64,000 nt of DNA from Acidobacteriaceae bacterium. Lineage in GTDB: Bacteria; Acidobacteriota; Terriglobia; Terriglobales; Acidobacteriaceae. Position 1 is the stretch's first letter; each line of letters begins with the position of its first letter. The notes below the pieces were generated by a model. That model had not been told where the DNA came from, did no database searches, and worked only from the letters and a program-made list of their open reading frames with translations. A program made the translations under genes and the position numbers. The stretch covers positions 372,001 through 436,000 of the forward strand of contig JAPWKE010000003.1 in NCBI GenBank assembly GCA_028283655.1. Reading direction: 5' to 3'. This document shows, in pieces, positions 18,303-25,552 of the stretch.

Positions 18303-18351
18303 ATCACTCTGAGTGATACCTCAGCCATCTCTAGAAACCATTGGACGAGAA
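18303..18351 (+). promoter_or_regulatory. LysR-type box and promoter element upstream of the first alpA-like gene
   Basis: A perfect palindrome ATCACTC-T-GAGTGAT (18303-18317) is followed after six bases by a 28-base element (18324-18351) that matches the one upstream of virB2 at 27 of 28 positions. Just before it lie CTTAAGG-TTG-CCTTAAG (18251-18267) and an overlapping GGTTGCC...GGCAACC repeat. TTGGAC at 18341-18346 is a possible -35. The arrangement points to shared control of the transfer operon and this small regulator. Confidence 0.6.
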
Positions 18352-18402
18352 AATTTTGCTGGGGCACTCTGAGGGCAAGTAGCCGAGATGTAAAAGGTGC
18401 CT

Positions 18403-18624
18403 ATGGAGAAGAAGCCTGTTCAGAGATCAACGATGCCGACGGAAGAGCGCCTTCTAGTGGATCGGCGGAACGCAGCCCAATACCTTTCCATCAGTCAACG
18501 TAGCCTCGACTACCTGTTGGCCCATGGAGAGTTGAACACGCGGCGCATAGGAACTCGAACGCTCATCCCTCTCGCAGAGTTGAAGCGTTATGCGTCGGCT
18601 GACCATCGAAGGGTCGCAAGCTAA
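18403..18624 (+). CDS. AlpA/excisionase-like helix-turn-helix protein
   Basis: This 73-residue protein has ATG at 18403; a GTG two codons earlier overlaps the AAAGG site. The core LLVDRRNAAQYLSISQRSLDYLLAHGELNTRRIGTRTLIP is a MerR-type winged HTH as used by excisionases and AlpA-like regulators. It sits between the LysR gene and the integrase att region, where an excisionase or recombination directionality factor is expected. It resembles the divergent protein at 20441, which has ASLLSISPRAIDYLIASKQLVSRRIGAR. Confidence 0.75.
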   Translation: MEKKPVQRSTMPTEERLLVDRRNAAQYLSISQRSLDYLLAHGELNTRRIGTRTLIPLAELKRYASADHRRVAS

Positions 18625-18670
18625 GTAGCGGCCTGGCGTATCGCAAATCCTCGCTTGCATTAGCTTCAGC

Positions 18671-18771
18671 GTGATACAGAATCCTTGGCGGAAACCATCA
18701 TGTTGCGCCACAGTGCAGCGGTTTGCAGTGGGGTGCAGCAATAAAGTGAGGGTGTATCACTTTTGTATCAC
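18671..18771 (+). repeat. GTATCAC repeats left of the tRNA remnant, possible integrase arm sites
   Basis: TGTATCAC occurs at 18753-18760 and again at 18764-18771, exactly 11 bases apart, with an inverted copy GTGATACA at 18671-18678. A second pair with the same 11-base spacing lies on the other side of the tRNA remnant at 19021-19039. Tyrosine integrases of the lambda type bind repeated arm sites flanking the core in this manner. Assignment rests on repeat geometry only. Confidence 0.5.
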
Positions 18772-18844
18772 ACGGGCAATTTCTGGACTTTATCGCGTTA
18801 AGCGGCTAAACAACGAATCGCCAGTATTGATAAGGAGTTTGATG

Positions 18845-18890
18845 TGGTGGCCCGGGCAGGAGTCCAACCTGCGACCTTCGCCTTAGGAGG
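18845..18890 (-). pseudogene. 3' remnant of tRNA-Arg(CCU), candidate attachment core
   Basis: The minus strand reads from an anticodon loop CTCCTAA through GGCGAAGGTC, a T arm GCAGG-TTGGACT-CCTGC and an acceptor strand CCGGGCC-A to CCA. The 5' side of the anticodon stem does not pair and no D arm or 5' acceptor exists, so only the 3' half is present. The T loop has TTGGA in place of TTCGA. Such 3' halves are classic attachment cores of tyrosine-integrase elements. A full tRNA-Arg(CCU) is not in this window. Confidence 0.75.
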
Positions 18891-19020
18891 GACTCCAAAT
18901 AGACCTTGCACAGTATCGCATGCGAACGCGGTAGGTCGCATAAGTTGTTGATGGCGAGCATGTTAAAGGTGCATCGGTTTCGCATGGGATCGCACCGAAT
19001 TGCAGGAAATACGGCGAAAA

Positions 19021-19039
19021 AGTATCACCAAAGTATCAC
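19021..19039 (+). repeat. paired AGTATCAC repeats before the integrase gene
   Basis: AGTATCAC at 19021-19028 and 19032-19039 are tandem copies at 11-base spacing, 40 bases upstream of the integrase start. They match the 18753-18771 pair in sequence and phasing. Arm-type integrase sites or an integrase operator are the likely roles. The 18625-19078 gap otherwise contains only the tRNA remnant and its flanks. Confidence 0.5.
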
Positions 19040-19078
19040 CAGAATTCGCTAGTCTGGCTCAAAGGATGGCTGGTGATT

Positions 19079-20284
19079 ATGGTGAGAGGACCGAAGCCAA
19101 AACAAGTATCGGGCGTCTACTGGCGAGAAGATCGTGAGGGGTGGGCTGCTCGTTTTCGTACGAGGCATGGGCTGATACGCAAATCGTTTGGCCCACTTCC
19201 TGCAGACAGGCAAGAGGCTATCGCTTGGCTCGAAGACGTCCGCTCCCTTCGACGCAAAGAAGGCGTAGAGTCGCTCCCGAGCAAAGCCACTGAGCCCGTT
19301 CTCTCTCTTGCGGAGAAGAAGGAACTCCAGGAGGAACGATCGAGCAACATCACGATCCGAGAGCTCTGTGACGATCTTCTCGCGTACATCATTGCTCATC
19401 CGACGCAGTACAAAGATCAAGTGAACCCTCCTAGGCGTCTCAACCGCATCAAGGCTGAGATCGGCGACAGGCCAGCGGCGCGTATGCGGCCTAAGCACGT
19501 CGAGGACTGGCTAGACAGCATGGTGAACCTCCATGTTCAGAGGGGCAAAGGGAAACCTCTCGCAGACGCTTCGATCAACCGCTATCGCGTCACGCTTAGT
19601 GCAGTCTTCCAGCGTGCGATCAAAAACGAAAAGCTCTCCGACAACCCTGTTAGAGGTACATCTCAAAGGAAGGTTCGCAACAGCGTGATTCGCTGGTTGC
19701 GTGCAGAGGAAGAGCAAGCAATCCGCTCCGCAATCCAAAATCGCATCGATCAGTTCACTGAACAAGGGATGCTGCTAACGGCGAATCACTGGCGTCATCA
19801 TCTTTGCGAGTTCATCATCTCTCTCAAAACAGGAATGCGAAAGGGTGAGCAATACGGCTTGACCTGGCCGGATGTTGACTTTCGACTGAAGCAGATCCAC
19901 GTTCGTGAATCGAAGAATGGAATGGAAAGATACATACCCATGCTCGATGAAGTTGTATGGGCGTTCAAGACCATCAAGGCATTGCAGATGACACGCAAGG
20001 ATAGAGCGGTGGATAAGCCGAACGAAGCTCCTGACGACTCGTGCTTCGCTCTAGGGGATCCGAAGAAGTGGTGGGCGGCCACTCTCAAGGAAGCTAAGGT
20101 AAAGAAGTATCGGTGGCACGACAATAGGCACTCATTCTGCTCACGGCTGGTCCAAGCAGGGAAGAGCCTTAAGGTGGTGCAAGAGTTAGCTGGCCATCGC
20201 GATATCAAGATGACCGCGCGATACGCGCACCTCGATCACCAATCGAAACGTCACGCTCTCGAGGACGCCTTCAAGGCCGCATAG
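19079..20284 (+). CDS. tyrosine-recombinase integrase
   Basis: The ~401-residue protein starts at ATG 19079; a GTG two codons earlier is less well spaced from AAAGGATGG. An N-terminal arm-binding region (VYWREDREGWAARFRTRHG) and a SAM-like core-binding domain (about 80-190) precede the catalytic domain. Catalytic residues are visible: Arg in LKTGMRKGEQYGL, His and Arg in WHDNRHSF, His in LAGHRDIKMT and Tyr in ARYAHL. It should integrate and excise an element at a tRNA 3' end. It lies beside the tRNA-Arg remnant and the GTATCAC repeats. Confidence 0.93.
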   Translation: MVRGPKPKQVSGVYWREDREGWAARFRTRHGLIRKSFGPLPADRQEAIAWLEDVRSLRRKEGVESLPSKATEPVLSLAEKKELQEERSSNITIRELCDDLLAYIIAHPTQYKDQVNPPRRLNRIKAEIGDRPAARMRPKHVEDWLDSMVNLHVQRGKGKPLADASINRYRVTLSAVFQRAIKNEKLSDNPVRGTSQRKVRNSVIRWLRAEEEQAIRSAIQNRIDQFTEQGMLLTANHWRHHLCEFIISLKTGMRKGEQYGLTWPDVDFRLKQIHVRESKNGMERYIPMLDEVVWAFKTIKALQMTRKDRAVDKPNEAPDDSCFALGDPKKWWAATLKEAKVKKYRWHDNRHSFCSRLVQAGKSLKVVQELAGHRDIKMTARYAHLDHQSKRHALEDAFKAA

Positions 20285-20440
20285 ACCTTATGAAGCTAAA
20301 TAGGTCTGGCGAGCGGGATGTCTTTCGCTCGGAGTGAGGTTCATCAGCTTCAGCAACCCATGGGCGGACCTTGTAAGAGCGAATCAGAACTATTGACCGA
20401 ACAAGGTCACTCATCATTGAGGCAAGGGGAGAACTCGCGA

Positions 20441-20683
20441 TCAACTTGCTAGAGGCTTAGGATGATCTTCGGCGCTGAACTCCCGCAACGACGACACTAA
20501 TACGAGCACTCGTGCCCCGATTCGACGGGATACAAGTTGCTTGCTCGCGATCAGATAGTCAATCGCACGAGGGCTGATCGACAACAGGCTGGCTGCCTCA
20601 TCCCTGCTAACTAGGATTCGGTTCTCCGGTGCAGCCACAGCTTTGGCGGGTGGCTTTCGGGGCATTTGCCGCATCTCGCTCAT
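20441..20683 (-). CDS. second AlpA/excisionase-like helix-turn-helix protein
   Basis: The ATG at 20683 follows GGAGG, giving 80 residues; a longer frame to 20812 runs through the promoter region. The core LVSRDEAASLLSISPRAIDYLIASKQLVSRRIGARVLVLVSSL is the same HTH type as the protein at 18403. It points toward the integrase, and its divergent neighbour is a LysR gene, mirroring the left side. A directionality or regulatory role is likely. Confidence 0.7.
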   Translation of the reverse strand: MSEMRQMPRKPPAKAVAAPENRILVSRDEAASLLSISPRAIDYLIASKQLVSRRIGARVLVLVSSLREFSAEDHPKPLAS

Positions 20684-20762
20684 GATTCCTCCGGGCAGGT
20701 GATTTGCTACGCCATCAGCGCATGTAATCGCATCCGATGTTGTAAGCCTGCCCAAGCTTGCA

Positions 20763-20800
20763 CTCGGCGTCCAATATCTTCCAGATATCACCCGATAAAT
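20763..20800 (-). promoter_or_regulatory. LysR-type box and promoter element upstream of the second alpA-like gene
   Basis: The 13-mer TCACCCGATAAAT (20788-20800 on the plus strand) recurs at 22100-22112 upstream of the chimeric virB2 ORF. On the minus strand the box is followed by ATATTGGACGCCGAG, which parallels the ATTGGACG element of the left-hand copy. TATC-GGGT-GATA is a dyad fitting a LysR half-site pair. The 20684-21019 gap holds no other recognisable feature. Confidence 0.45.
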
Positions 20801-21019
20801 CGCACCTATCACCCCTCTAGGGACTACGAATCAGGTGAGCCACTTCCGCGAACAAGGTTGGCACATTGTCACGATCTTGACTCTTTTGTTTTCGGAAGCG
20901 GAGTAAATTTGGCCACTGCACAACTCGTGGTGCGATTGCTGATTCCTAAAGCCAAACGATTCATATGAAGCCGCAAATTACTCGCGAGCTTCGCCTATCG
21001 CGATTGGGTGAGCTGAGCT

Positions 21020-22018
21020 ATGTACGATTGGGCTGAGTTTCGTCACTTCTTGTACTTGCTGAGGATTCTTGAGCGAGGCGGATTTCGCTCGGCTGCTGAG
21101 CTACTGCATACTTCGCAGCCGAACCTCACTGTGCAGGCCAGACAATTTCAGGAAAACGCCTCCGTCACGCTTTACCGAAAAGCCAAGGACGGGAGGATTC
21201 AACCCACTGAGACAGGGCTTGCCTTCATCGCGCTTGCAAAGCACGTCTTGGAGACGAGAGATGAGGCGATTGAGGCACTGATTGCTATCGATCGAGGCGA
21301 GCTCGAAAGCATCCGCTTTGGAGGCAGTCCCTTGGTCGATCCAGAGCTCCTGCGAACTCTATGCTCGCTTCACAAGGAACTGCTCCCAAATTGCGCGATC
21401 CGCTCGTCGCATGGAGATACCGTCCATCTTGCTTCAGAAGTTCTGGAAGGCAGATTGGACGCAGCGATCATCTCTCTTCCTTTCGAACATCCAGAACTTC
21501 GATTGGAGCGACTGCGCAAGGACAGGCTTGTTGTCTGCATGAGAAAGGACAACGTTTTGGCCGAACGTGCTGCGCTTCACGTGAGAGACCTTCAAGGAAG
21601 ACTGAGTGTTCTCTACCATCCTGATCGTCATCCCCAGGCCCATGCGCGTTTGCTGGAGCTCCTAGCCCAAGCGGGAGTGGGAATCGAGGATTATTCCAGT
21701 GCTTCCCATCCCGTCGAGATGCAGATGCTTGTTCGCGAGGGATACGGCCTTGCGCTTGTCCGCGAGGGAACTGTCCTTGATTCCGATCTGACTACTAGAC
21801 GTTTATTGGAGGTGGAATGGACGGTCGATAGCGCGGTGATCTGCCGACGTGAGAACTATCCCAAAACACTTCCCGTTGTGATCCGAAGACTCCAGAAGAT
21901 GATCATCCGTAGTGCAACGCCCGCTGAGCAGAAACGTCTGGCCAGTTATTTGCAGGTTCGAGAAGAAGCTGAACAACCCAAGAATATGGCTCCCATTCAG
22001 CTTCGATTGATCCGCTAG
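21020..22018 (+). CDS. LysR-family transcriptional regulator (next to the degenerate T4SS copy)
   Basis: This 332-residue paralogue of the LysR at 17164 has HTH FRHFLYLLRILERGGFRSAAELLHTSQPNLTVQ and an effector domain (LDAAIISLPF, HARLLELLAQAG, GYGLALVREG). The ribosome site GGTGAG is weak. It is divergent from the AlpA-like gene at 20441 and upstream of the VirB2::MobF chimera, the mirror of the intact side. It has no frameshift and could still be active even though the operon it would control is almost wholly lost. Confidence 0.83.
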   Translation: MYDWAEFRHFLYLLRILERGGFRSAAELLHTSQPNLTVQARQFQENASVTLYRKAKDGRIQPTETGLAFIALAKHVLETRDEAIEALIAIDRGELESIRFGGSPLVDPELLRTLCSLHKELLPNCAIRSSHGDTVHLASEVLEGRLDAAIISLPFEHPELRLERLRKDRLVVCMRKDNVLAERAALHVRDLQGRLSVLYHPDRHPQAHARLLELLAQAGVGIEDYSSASHPVEMQMLVREGYGLALVREGTVLDSDLTTRRLLEVEWTVDSAVICRRENYPKTLPVVIRRLQKMIIRSATPAEQKRLASYLQVREEAEQPKNMAPIQLRLIR

Positions 22019-22099
22019 TAGGCGCCACGAAGCCCCTGCTAGAGGTGTCAATTACGGTCGCTTATCGCGGCCTGATATTTCGTAGCTATCGCATGCTGG

Positions 22100-22183
22100 T
22101 CACCCGATAAATAAGAAGTATTAGACGCAGCTTCGGCAATTCCCAATGATGACGACATACGACGACTAGTTGCAGTCGCCAGG
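22100..22183 (+). promoter_or_regulatory. regulatory region of the chimeric virB2 ORF
   Basis: It contains TCACCCGATAAAT (22100-22112), then TATTAGACGCAG, which resembles the ATTGGACG element of the other three promoters. A hairpin CGACT-AGTTGC-AGTCG runs directly into AGGAGGTGCCGATG. The hairpin plus ribosome site is the counterpart of CGACTG-ATTC-CAGTCG-TAGGAGGTGCCGATG before the intact virB2, showing shared descent of the two promoters. Confidence 0.5.
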
Positions 22184-22191
22184 AGGTGCCG

Positions 22192-22794
22192 ATGTGGTCA
22201 AGCCGTAACTCCGCAATTGCCGAAACGATCTCTCGCAAGAGAGGTCATCGCATTCAGCGATTCAGCGAAGTGATTCAGCGTTCACTCCGCAAGCTGATTC
22301 CCGTTCTTCTTCCACTCAGTTTTGCTGCCGTTGCACATGCACAAGGAACGATGGATTTCTCTGGGGCGCAGACCCTCATGGGAACCTTCAAGACTTTTGC
22401 CATGTACGCGGGTGCAGTGATCTGTCTTGGCGGCCTGATCTTCGCCGGCATCCGCATGATGTCGGGGCGATTTCAGGACGCGATTCCCGGACTCTTCGGT
22501 GCGCTGTTTGGTGCCGGAGTTCTCGGTTGGGGGGCTGGTTGGATCGGCGTCGATCATGGGTATGCCGTCACGTCACACAGCTCCCAAGGACTCACTGCGA
22601 ATCGGGTATTGGTGAACGTTGACACCACATCGCATCCTGATTTGTTGAACTCACGATTCGCATACGTTTCGGTCTCTCGTGCTGCGCAAGACGCACAAAT
22701 ATTCACGAATGATGCTGCCTCGCTCAGTTCGAAACTAACGTTAGACGTGAGCAAAACATCAGCGCTTGATCGTGAAATCAGTCAATCGGTCTAG
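22192..22794 (+). pseudogene. VirB2 pilin / MobF helicase C-terminus chimera
   Basis: This 200-residue ORF starts at ATG 22192 after AGGAGG. Residues 1-123 are a TrbC/VirB2 prepilin: signal ending FAAVAHAQG, then hydrophobic helices FAMYAGAVICLGGLIFAGI and GLFGALFGAGVLGWGAG. From about residue 124 the sequence switches to the helicase end of a MobF relaxase, HGYAVTSHSSQGLTANRVLVNV and FAYVSVSRAAQDAQIFT, closely matching the intact relaxase (FAYVAVSRAARDVQLYT). In the intact operon virB2 is first and mobF last, so a single deletion removing everything between them explains the join. The reading frame is preserved, so a product may be made. Confidence 0.85.
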
Positions 22795-22870
22795 CGTTCT
22801 GGCACATCTGCGGCAGACCCGAGTATCGGGAGCTGAAGGTAACTGGCGATTCTGAAGATAATATCTTGTC

Positions 22871-24430
22871 ATGCGATTTCAGGTGCTTGATCGAACTTCA
22901 GACGCGCAGCTCAACAAACTGCCTACCGCCGTCCTAGTTACGGATAGCTGGGACGATTGGTTCCGATATAGCACAATGTACACGCTCTTTGTCTTTGATG
23001 AGAAGGCAGTCCGACACCGTATCGGAAGCGTCAAAATTGGTCAGTTCGACATGAAACTGGATCAGCGACGCCCCGCCGTCCCCGCCGAATTTGAAAACCT
23101 TGGGGATCGATTCTTTTCTCTAGGACAGGACGACACGTATTACGAATCTCTTAATCAGCTTGGAGCAGAAATTCGCGATCAGGTGTTGACCGCCCTCGTC
23201 GATTTAGCCCTCGCCGATCCTGAACTCCTTCGTCGTGCTCGGAAAGAAAGTGTCACCAATGGGTCTCTCTTCCGATCAGTGTCAGAGGGGACGCTTGATG
23301 AGCAATTTCGCCGCATTGCTCGTGGTGGCGCACGACTCACCAAATACAGTTTTGTCTACGATGCGCCACCTTTAGGTCGAGGTCGGAGACCAGCTGTTAG
23401 TTTCTCATTCGAAGTGGAGCCTGAATCTCAGCCTCCAACGAATGTGCATGTGATCATCGGACGAAATGGCGTAGGCAAGACACACCTCCTAAACGGAATG
23501 GCGCGTGCTCTTGTTACTCCACACGAAGACGCCGCCGGAACATTTCGAGATCTAGCGAGTTCTGATCCCAACACATCCTTTGCAAATTTAGTATCTGTGA
23601 CATTTAGCGCGTTTGATCCATTTGAGCCGCTCACCAGCGACCAGAACAGAAAGAGTCCAGTGAGGTTCGCTTACATCGGGTTGAAACGCGCTCCTGGCGG
23701 CGATGAGGACAAGGTCTCGCTGCCCAAAACGCCGCAGATGCTTGGCGCGGAATTCAGCAGAAGTGCCAAGCTATGTCGAAAGGGCGAACGTGCTGTACGT
23801 TGGGCTCGCGCACTGCGGATGCTGGAGTCGGATCCTATCTTCAAAGATGCTCGGGTAGCGACCATGGCGCCGCTGAACGACGAGGATGACTCGACGGATA
23901 GCAATCCTGTCGCAGGAGTGTTCTCTCGTTTAAGTTCTGGACACAAAATTGTTCTACTCACGATCACACGCCTCGTCGAGACAGTTGCGGAGCGCACACT
24001 CGTGTTGCTCGATGAGCCAGAAGCTCACCTACATCCTCCTCTATTATCGGCCTTCGTCCGCGCCCTTTCGGAGCTTCTGGTTGATCGCAATGGCGTGGCT
24101 ATCATCGCAACGCATTCGCCCGTCGTAGTGCAGGAAGTTCCCAAACGCTGCGTTTGGAAGGTTCGTAGAAGTGGCATCGTTTCGATCGCGGAACGCCCGG
24201 AGATTGAAACATTCGGCGAGAGCGTCGGGATCCTAACACGTGAGATTTTCGGCCTGGAGGTAGCCGAGTCTGGATTTCACAGGCTACTCACAGAAAGTGT
24301 CGAAAGCGGTCGATCCTATGAACAGATCGTCTCGGGATTCGGTGGAGAACTCGGCGGAGAAGCGAAAGGAATTATCCGCGGTCTCATCGCTGATCGTGAT
24401 CAGGAGGACGACTTAGATGTGGAGAATTAG
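22871..24430 (+). CDS. AAA/RecF-like ATPase of a Septu-like (PtuA) defence pair
   Basis: This 519-residue protein has an uncharacterised N-terminal ~175 residues. An SMC/RecF/OLD-type ATPase follows: Walker A IGRNGVGKTHLLNG near 200, an ABC-like signature SSGHKIVLLTI near 355, Walker B TLVLLDEPEAHLHP near 375 and H-loop AIIATHSPVV. The final 100 residues resemble the tail of retron/Septu ATPases (ILTREIFGL). The next gene overlaps by 14 bases and encodes an HNH nuclease, the PtuA-PtuB pairing. Anti-phage activity is inferred from that pairing. Confidence 0.78.
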   Translation: MRFQVLDRTSDAQLNKLPTAVLVTDSWDDWFRYSTMYTLFVFDEKAVRHRIGSVKIGQFDMKLDQRRPAVPAEFENLGDRFFSLGQDDTYYESLNQLGAEIRDQVLTALVDLALADPELLRRARKESVTNGSLFRSVSEGTLDEQFRRIARGGARLTKYSFVYDAPPLGRGRRPAVSFSFEVEPESQPPTNVHVIIGRNGVGKTHLLNGMARALVTPHEDAAGTFRDLASSDPNTSFANLVSVTFSAFDPFEPLTSDQNRKSPVRFAYIGLKRAPGGDEDKVSLPKTPQMLGAEFSRSAKLCRKGERAVRWARALRMLESDPIFKDARVATMAPLNDEDDSTDSNPVAGVFSRLSSGHKIVLLTITRLVETVAERTLVLLDEPEAHLHPPLLSAFVRALSELLVDRNGVAIIATHSPVVVQEVPKRCVWKVRRSGIVSIAERPEIETFGESVGILTREIFGLEVAESGFHRLLTESVESGRSYEQIVSGFGGELGGEAKGIIRGLIADRDQEDDLDVEN

Positions 24431-25262
24431 CGCGCCCGTAATCCCGGTTCAATCTGTTCTTGATGCTTGTGTGGTGAATGTAGCGGATGCCGGCAGGAAA
24501 GCCGCGTTTGAAGCATTGGGAACTCCTCTATCCGATGCTGCCGAAGCATTCTGGACGGCACTCCAGTCGACGACTCTACATGAGCTACCAGAGGTTGACA
24601 CGGTTGGGGGCATGACGACTGCCGACATGATATGGCTCTATGAGCAGAAGCTGGTTCCAGCTAAGGCGCCGGGAAGAGCTATATACGACACGCTGAAGAT
24701 GGCGGCGCCTAATGGGAAGTGCCCGCTGTGTGGTCGGGGGACTGTGTACTCGCTTGATCACCATCTCCCGAAGACGCGATATGCGGATCTCACCATAACG
24801 CCGACGAATCTCATCCCTTCCTGTCAGGACTGCAATAAGACAAAGACGCAATCCATCCCGTTGCTGGCGGCTGAGGAAACTATTCATCCTTATATTGATG
24901 ACATTGATGTCGACATCTGGCTGCGTGCCCGTGTTGTTGAGGTTACCCCAGCTGCGCTTTTCTTTTATGCGGATCCACCACCTTCGTGGCCTCTCACACT
25001 TCAACGACGAGTAAAACATCACTTCCGCGTTTTCAAGTTACGCAAGGCCTATGCCTCAGAAGCAGGGTATCTAATTGGCAATATTAGAGGGCACTTGATC
25101 CGTAATGTCTCTAAGCAGGGTGCTACAGGCATTCGTGCTTACTTAGCGGATCAAGCCGAGAGTTGCCGGGATGTTCGGCGTAATTCTTGGGAGGCAGCAG
25201 CCTACTCCGCACTGTCTGAAAGCGACTGGTTTTGTAACGGTGGATACTCATTGCTTGGTTAA
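24417..25262 (+). CDS. HNH endonuclease, PtuB-like partner
   Basis: This 281-residue protein has a zinc-dependent HNH motif: CPLCGRG, SLDHHLPKTRYADLTITPTN and CQDCNKTKTQSIP, about residues 100-145. The N-terminal ~95 residues are helical. The helical C-terminus contains a Trp-rich VDIWLRARVVEV segment. The gene overlaps the ATPase gene by 14 bases, so the two are translated together. In Septu the ATPase controls this type of nuclease. The stop overlaps the convergent gene at 25259 by four bases. Confidence 0.8.
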   Translation: MWRISAPVIPVQSVLDACVVNVADAGRKAAFEALGTPLSDAAEAFWTALQSTTLHELPEVDTVGGMTTADMIWLYEQKLVPAKAPGRAIYDTLKMAAPNGKCPLCGRGTVYSLDHHLPKTRYADLTITPTNLIPSCQDCNKTKTQSIPLLAAEETIHPYIDDIDVDIWLRARVVEVTPAALFFYADPPPSWPLTLQRRVKHHFRVFKLRKAYASEAGYLIGNIRGHLIRNVSKQGATGIRAYLADQAESCRDVRRNSWEAAAYSALSESDWFCNGGYSLLG

Positions 25263-25552
25263 CGTGGGCAGTCTTCATCTGTTGCCACGTACCAGGGAAC
25301 TTGTTTGGATGTGAATAGGTCTGGATAGCGTGTCGTCAAAAAAGTGAGAACGCGCCTCGCGACTCGCACGCTGTGTTCGACTTCTTTTTCCCACTCCTCA
25401 CTCGCGAGACCATCACTATGGGTTGCATCCCAGCGATTCGTCCTCATCCCGAGGATCACGCCAGCGGTAATGAGCAGCGCGGGCCCGAGCTTCTGCTGAT
25501 CGACTTCGGCGCGATAGCCGCCAATGCGTGTCCCAGCCTTAGTGGAAGTCAT
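25259..25552 (-). CDS. small hypothetical protein downstream of dnaE2
   Basis: This 97-residue ORF starts inside the last codons of dnaE2 (14-base overlap), which suggests translational coupling. The product starts MTSTKAGTRIGGYRAEV, has a short hydrophobic stretch (LGPALLITAGVILGM) and a helical, charged second half with VARRVLTFLTTRYPDLF. I recognise no domain. As the fourth gene of the imuA-imuB-dnaE2 transcript it may be damage-inducible. Confidence 0.5.
   Translation of the reverse strand: MTSTKAGTRIGGYRAEVDQQKLGPALLITAGVILGMRTNRWDATHSDGLASEEWEKEVEHSVRVARRVLTFLTTRYPDLFTSKQVPWYVATDEDCPR

Noticed and set aside
18671..18886. Open frame ending WWPGQESNLRPSP
   Set aside because: This familiar phrase is the antisense of a tRNA 3' end; here it is the tRNA-Arg remnant, not a protein.
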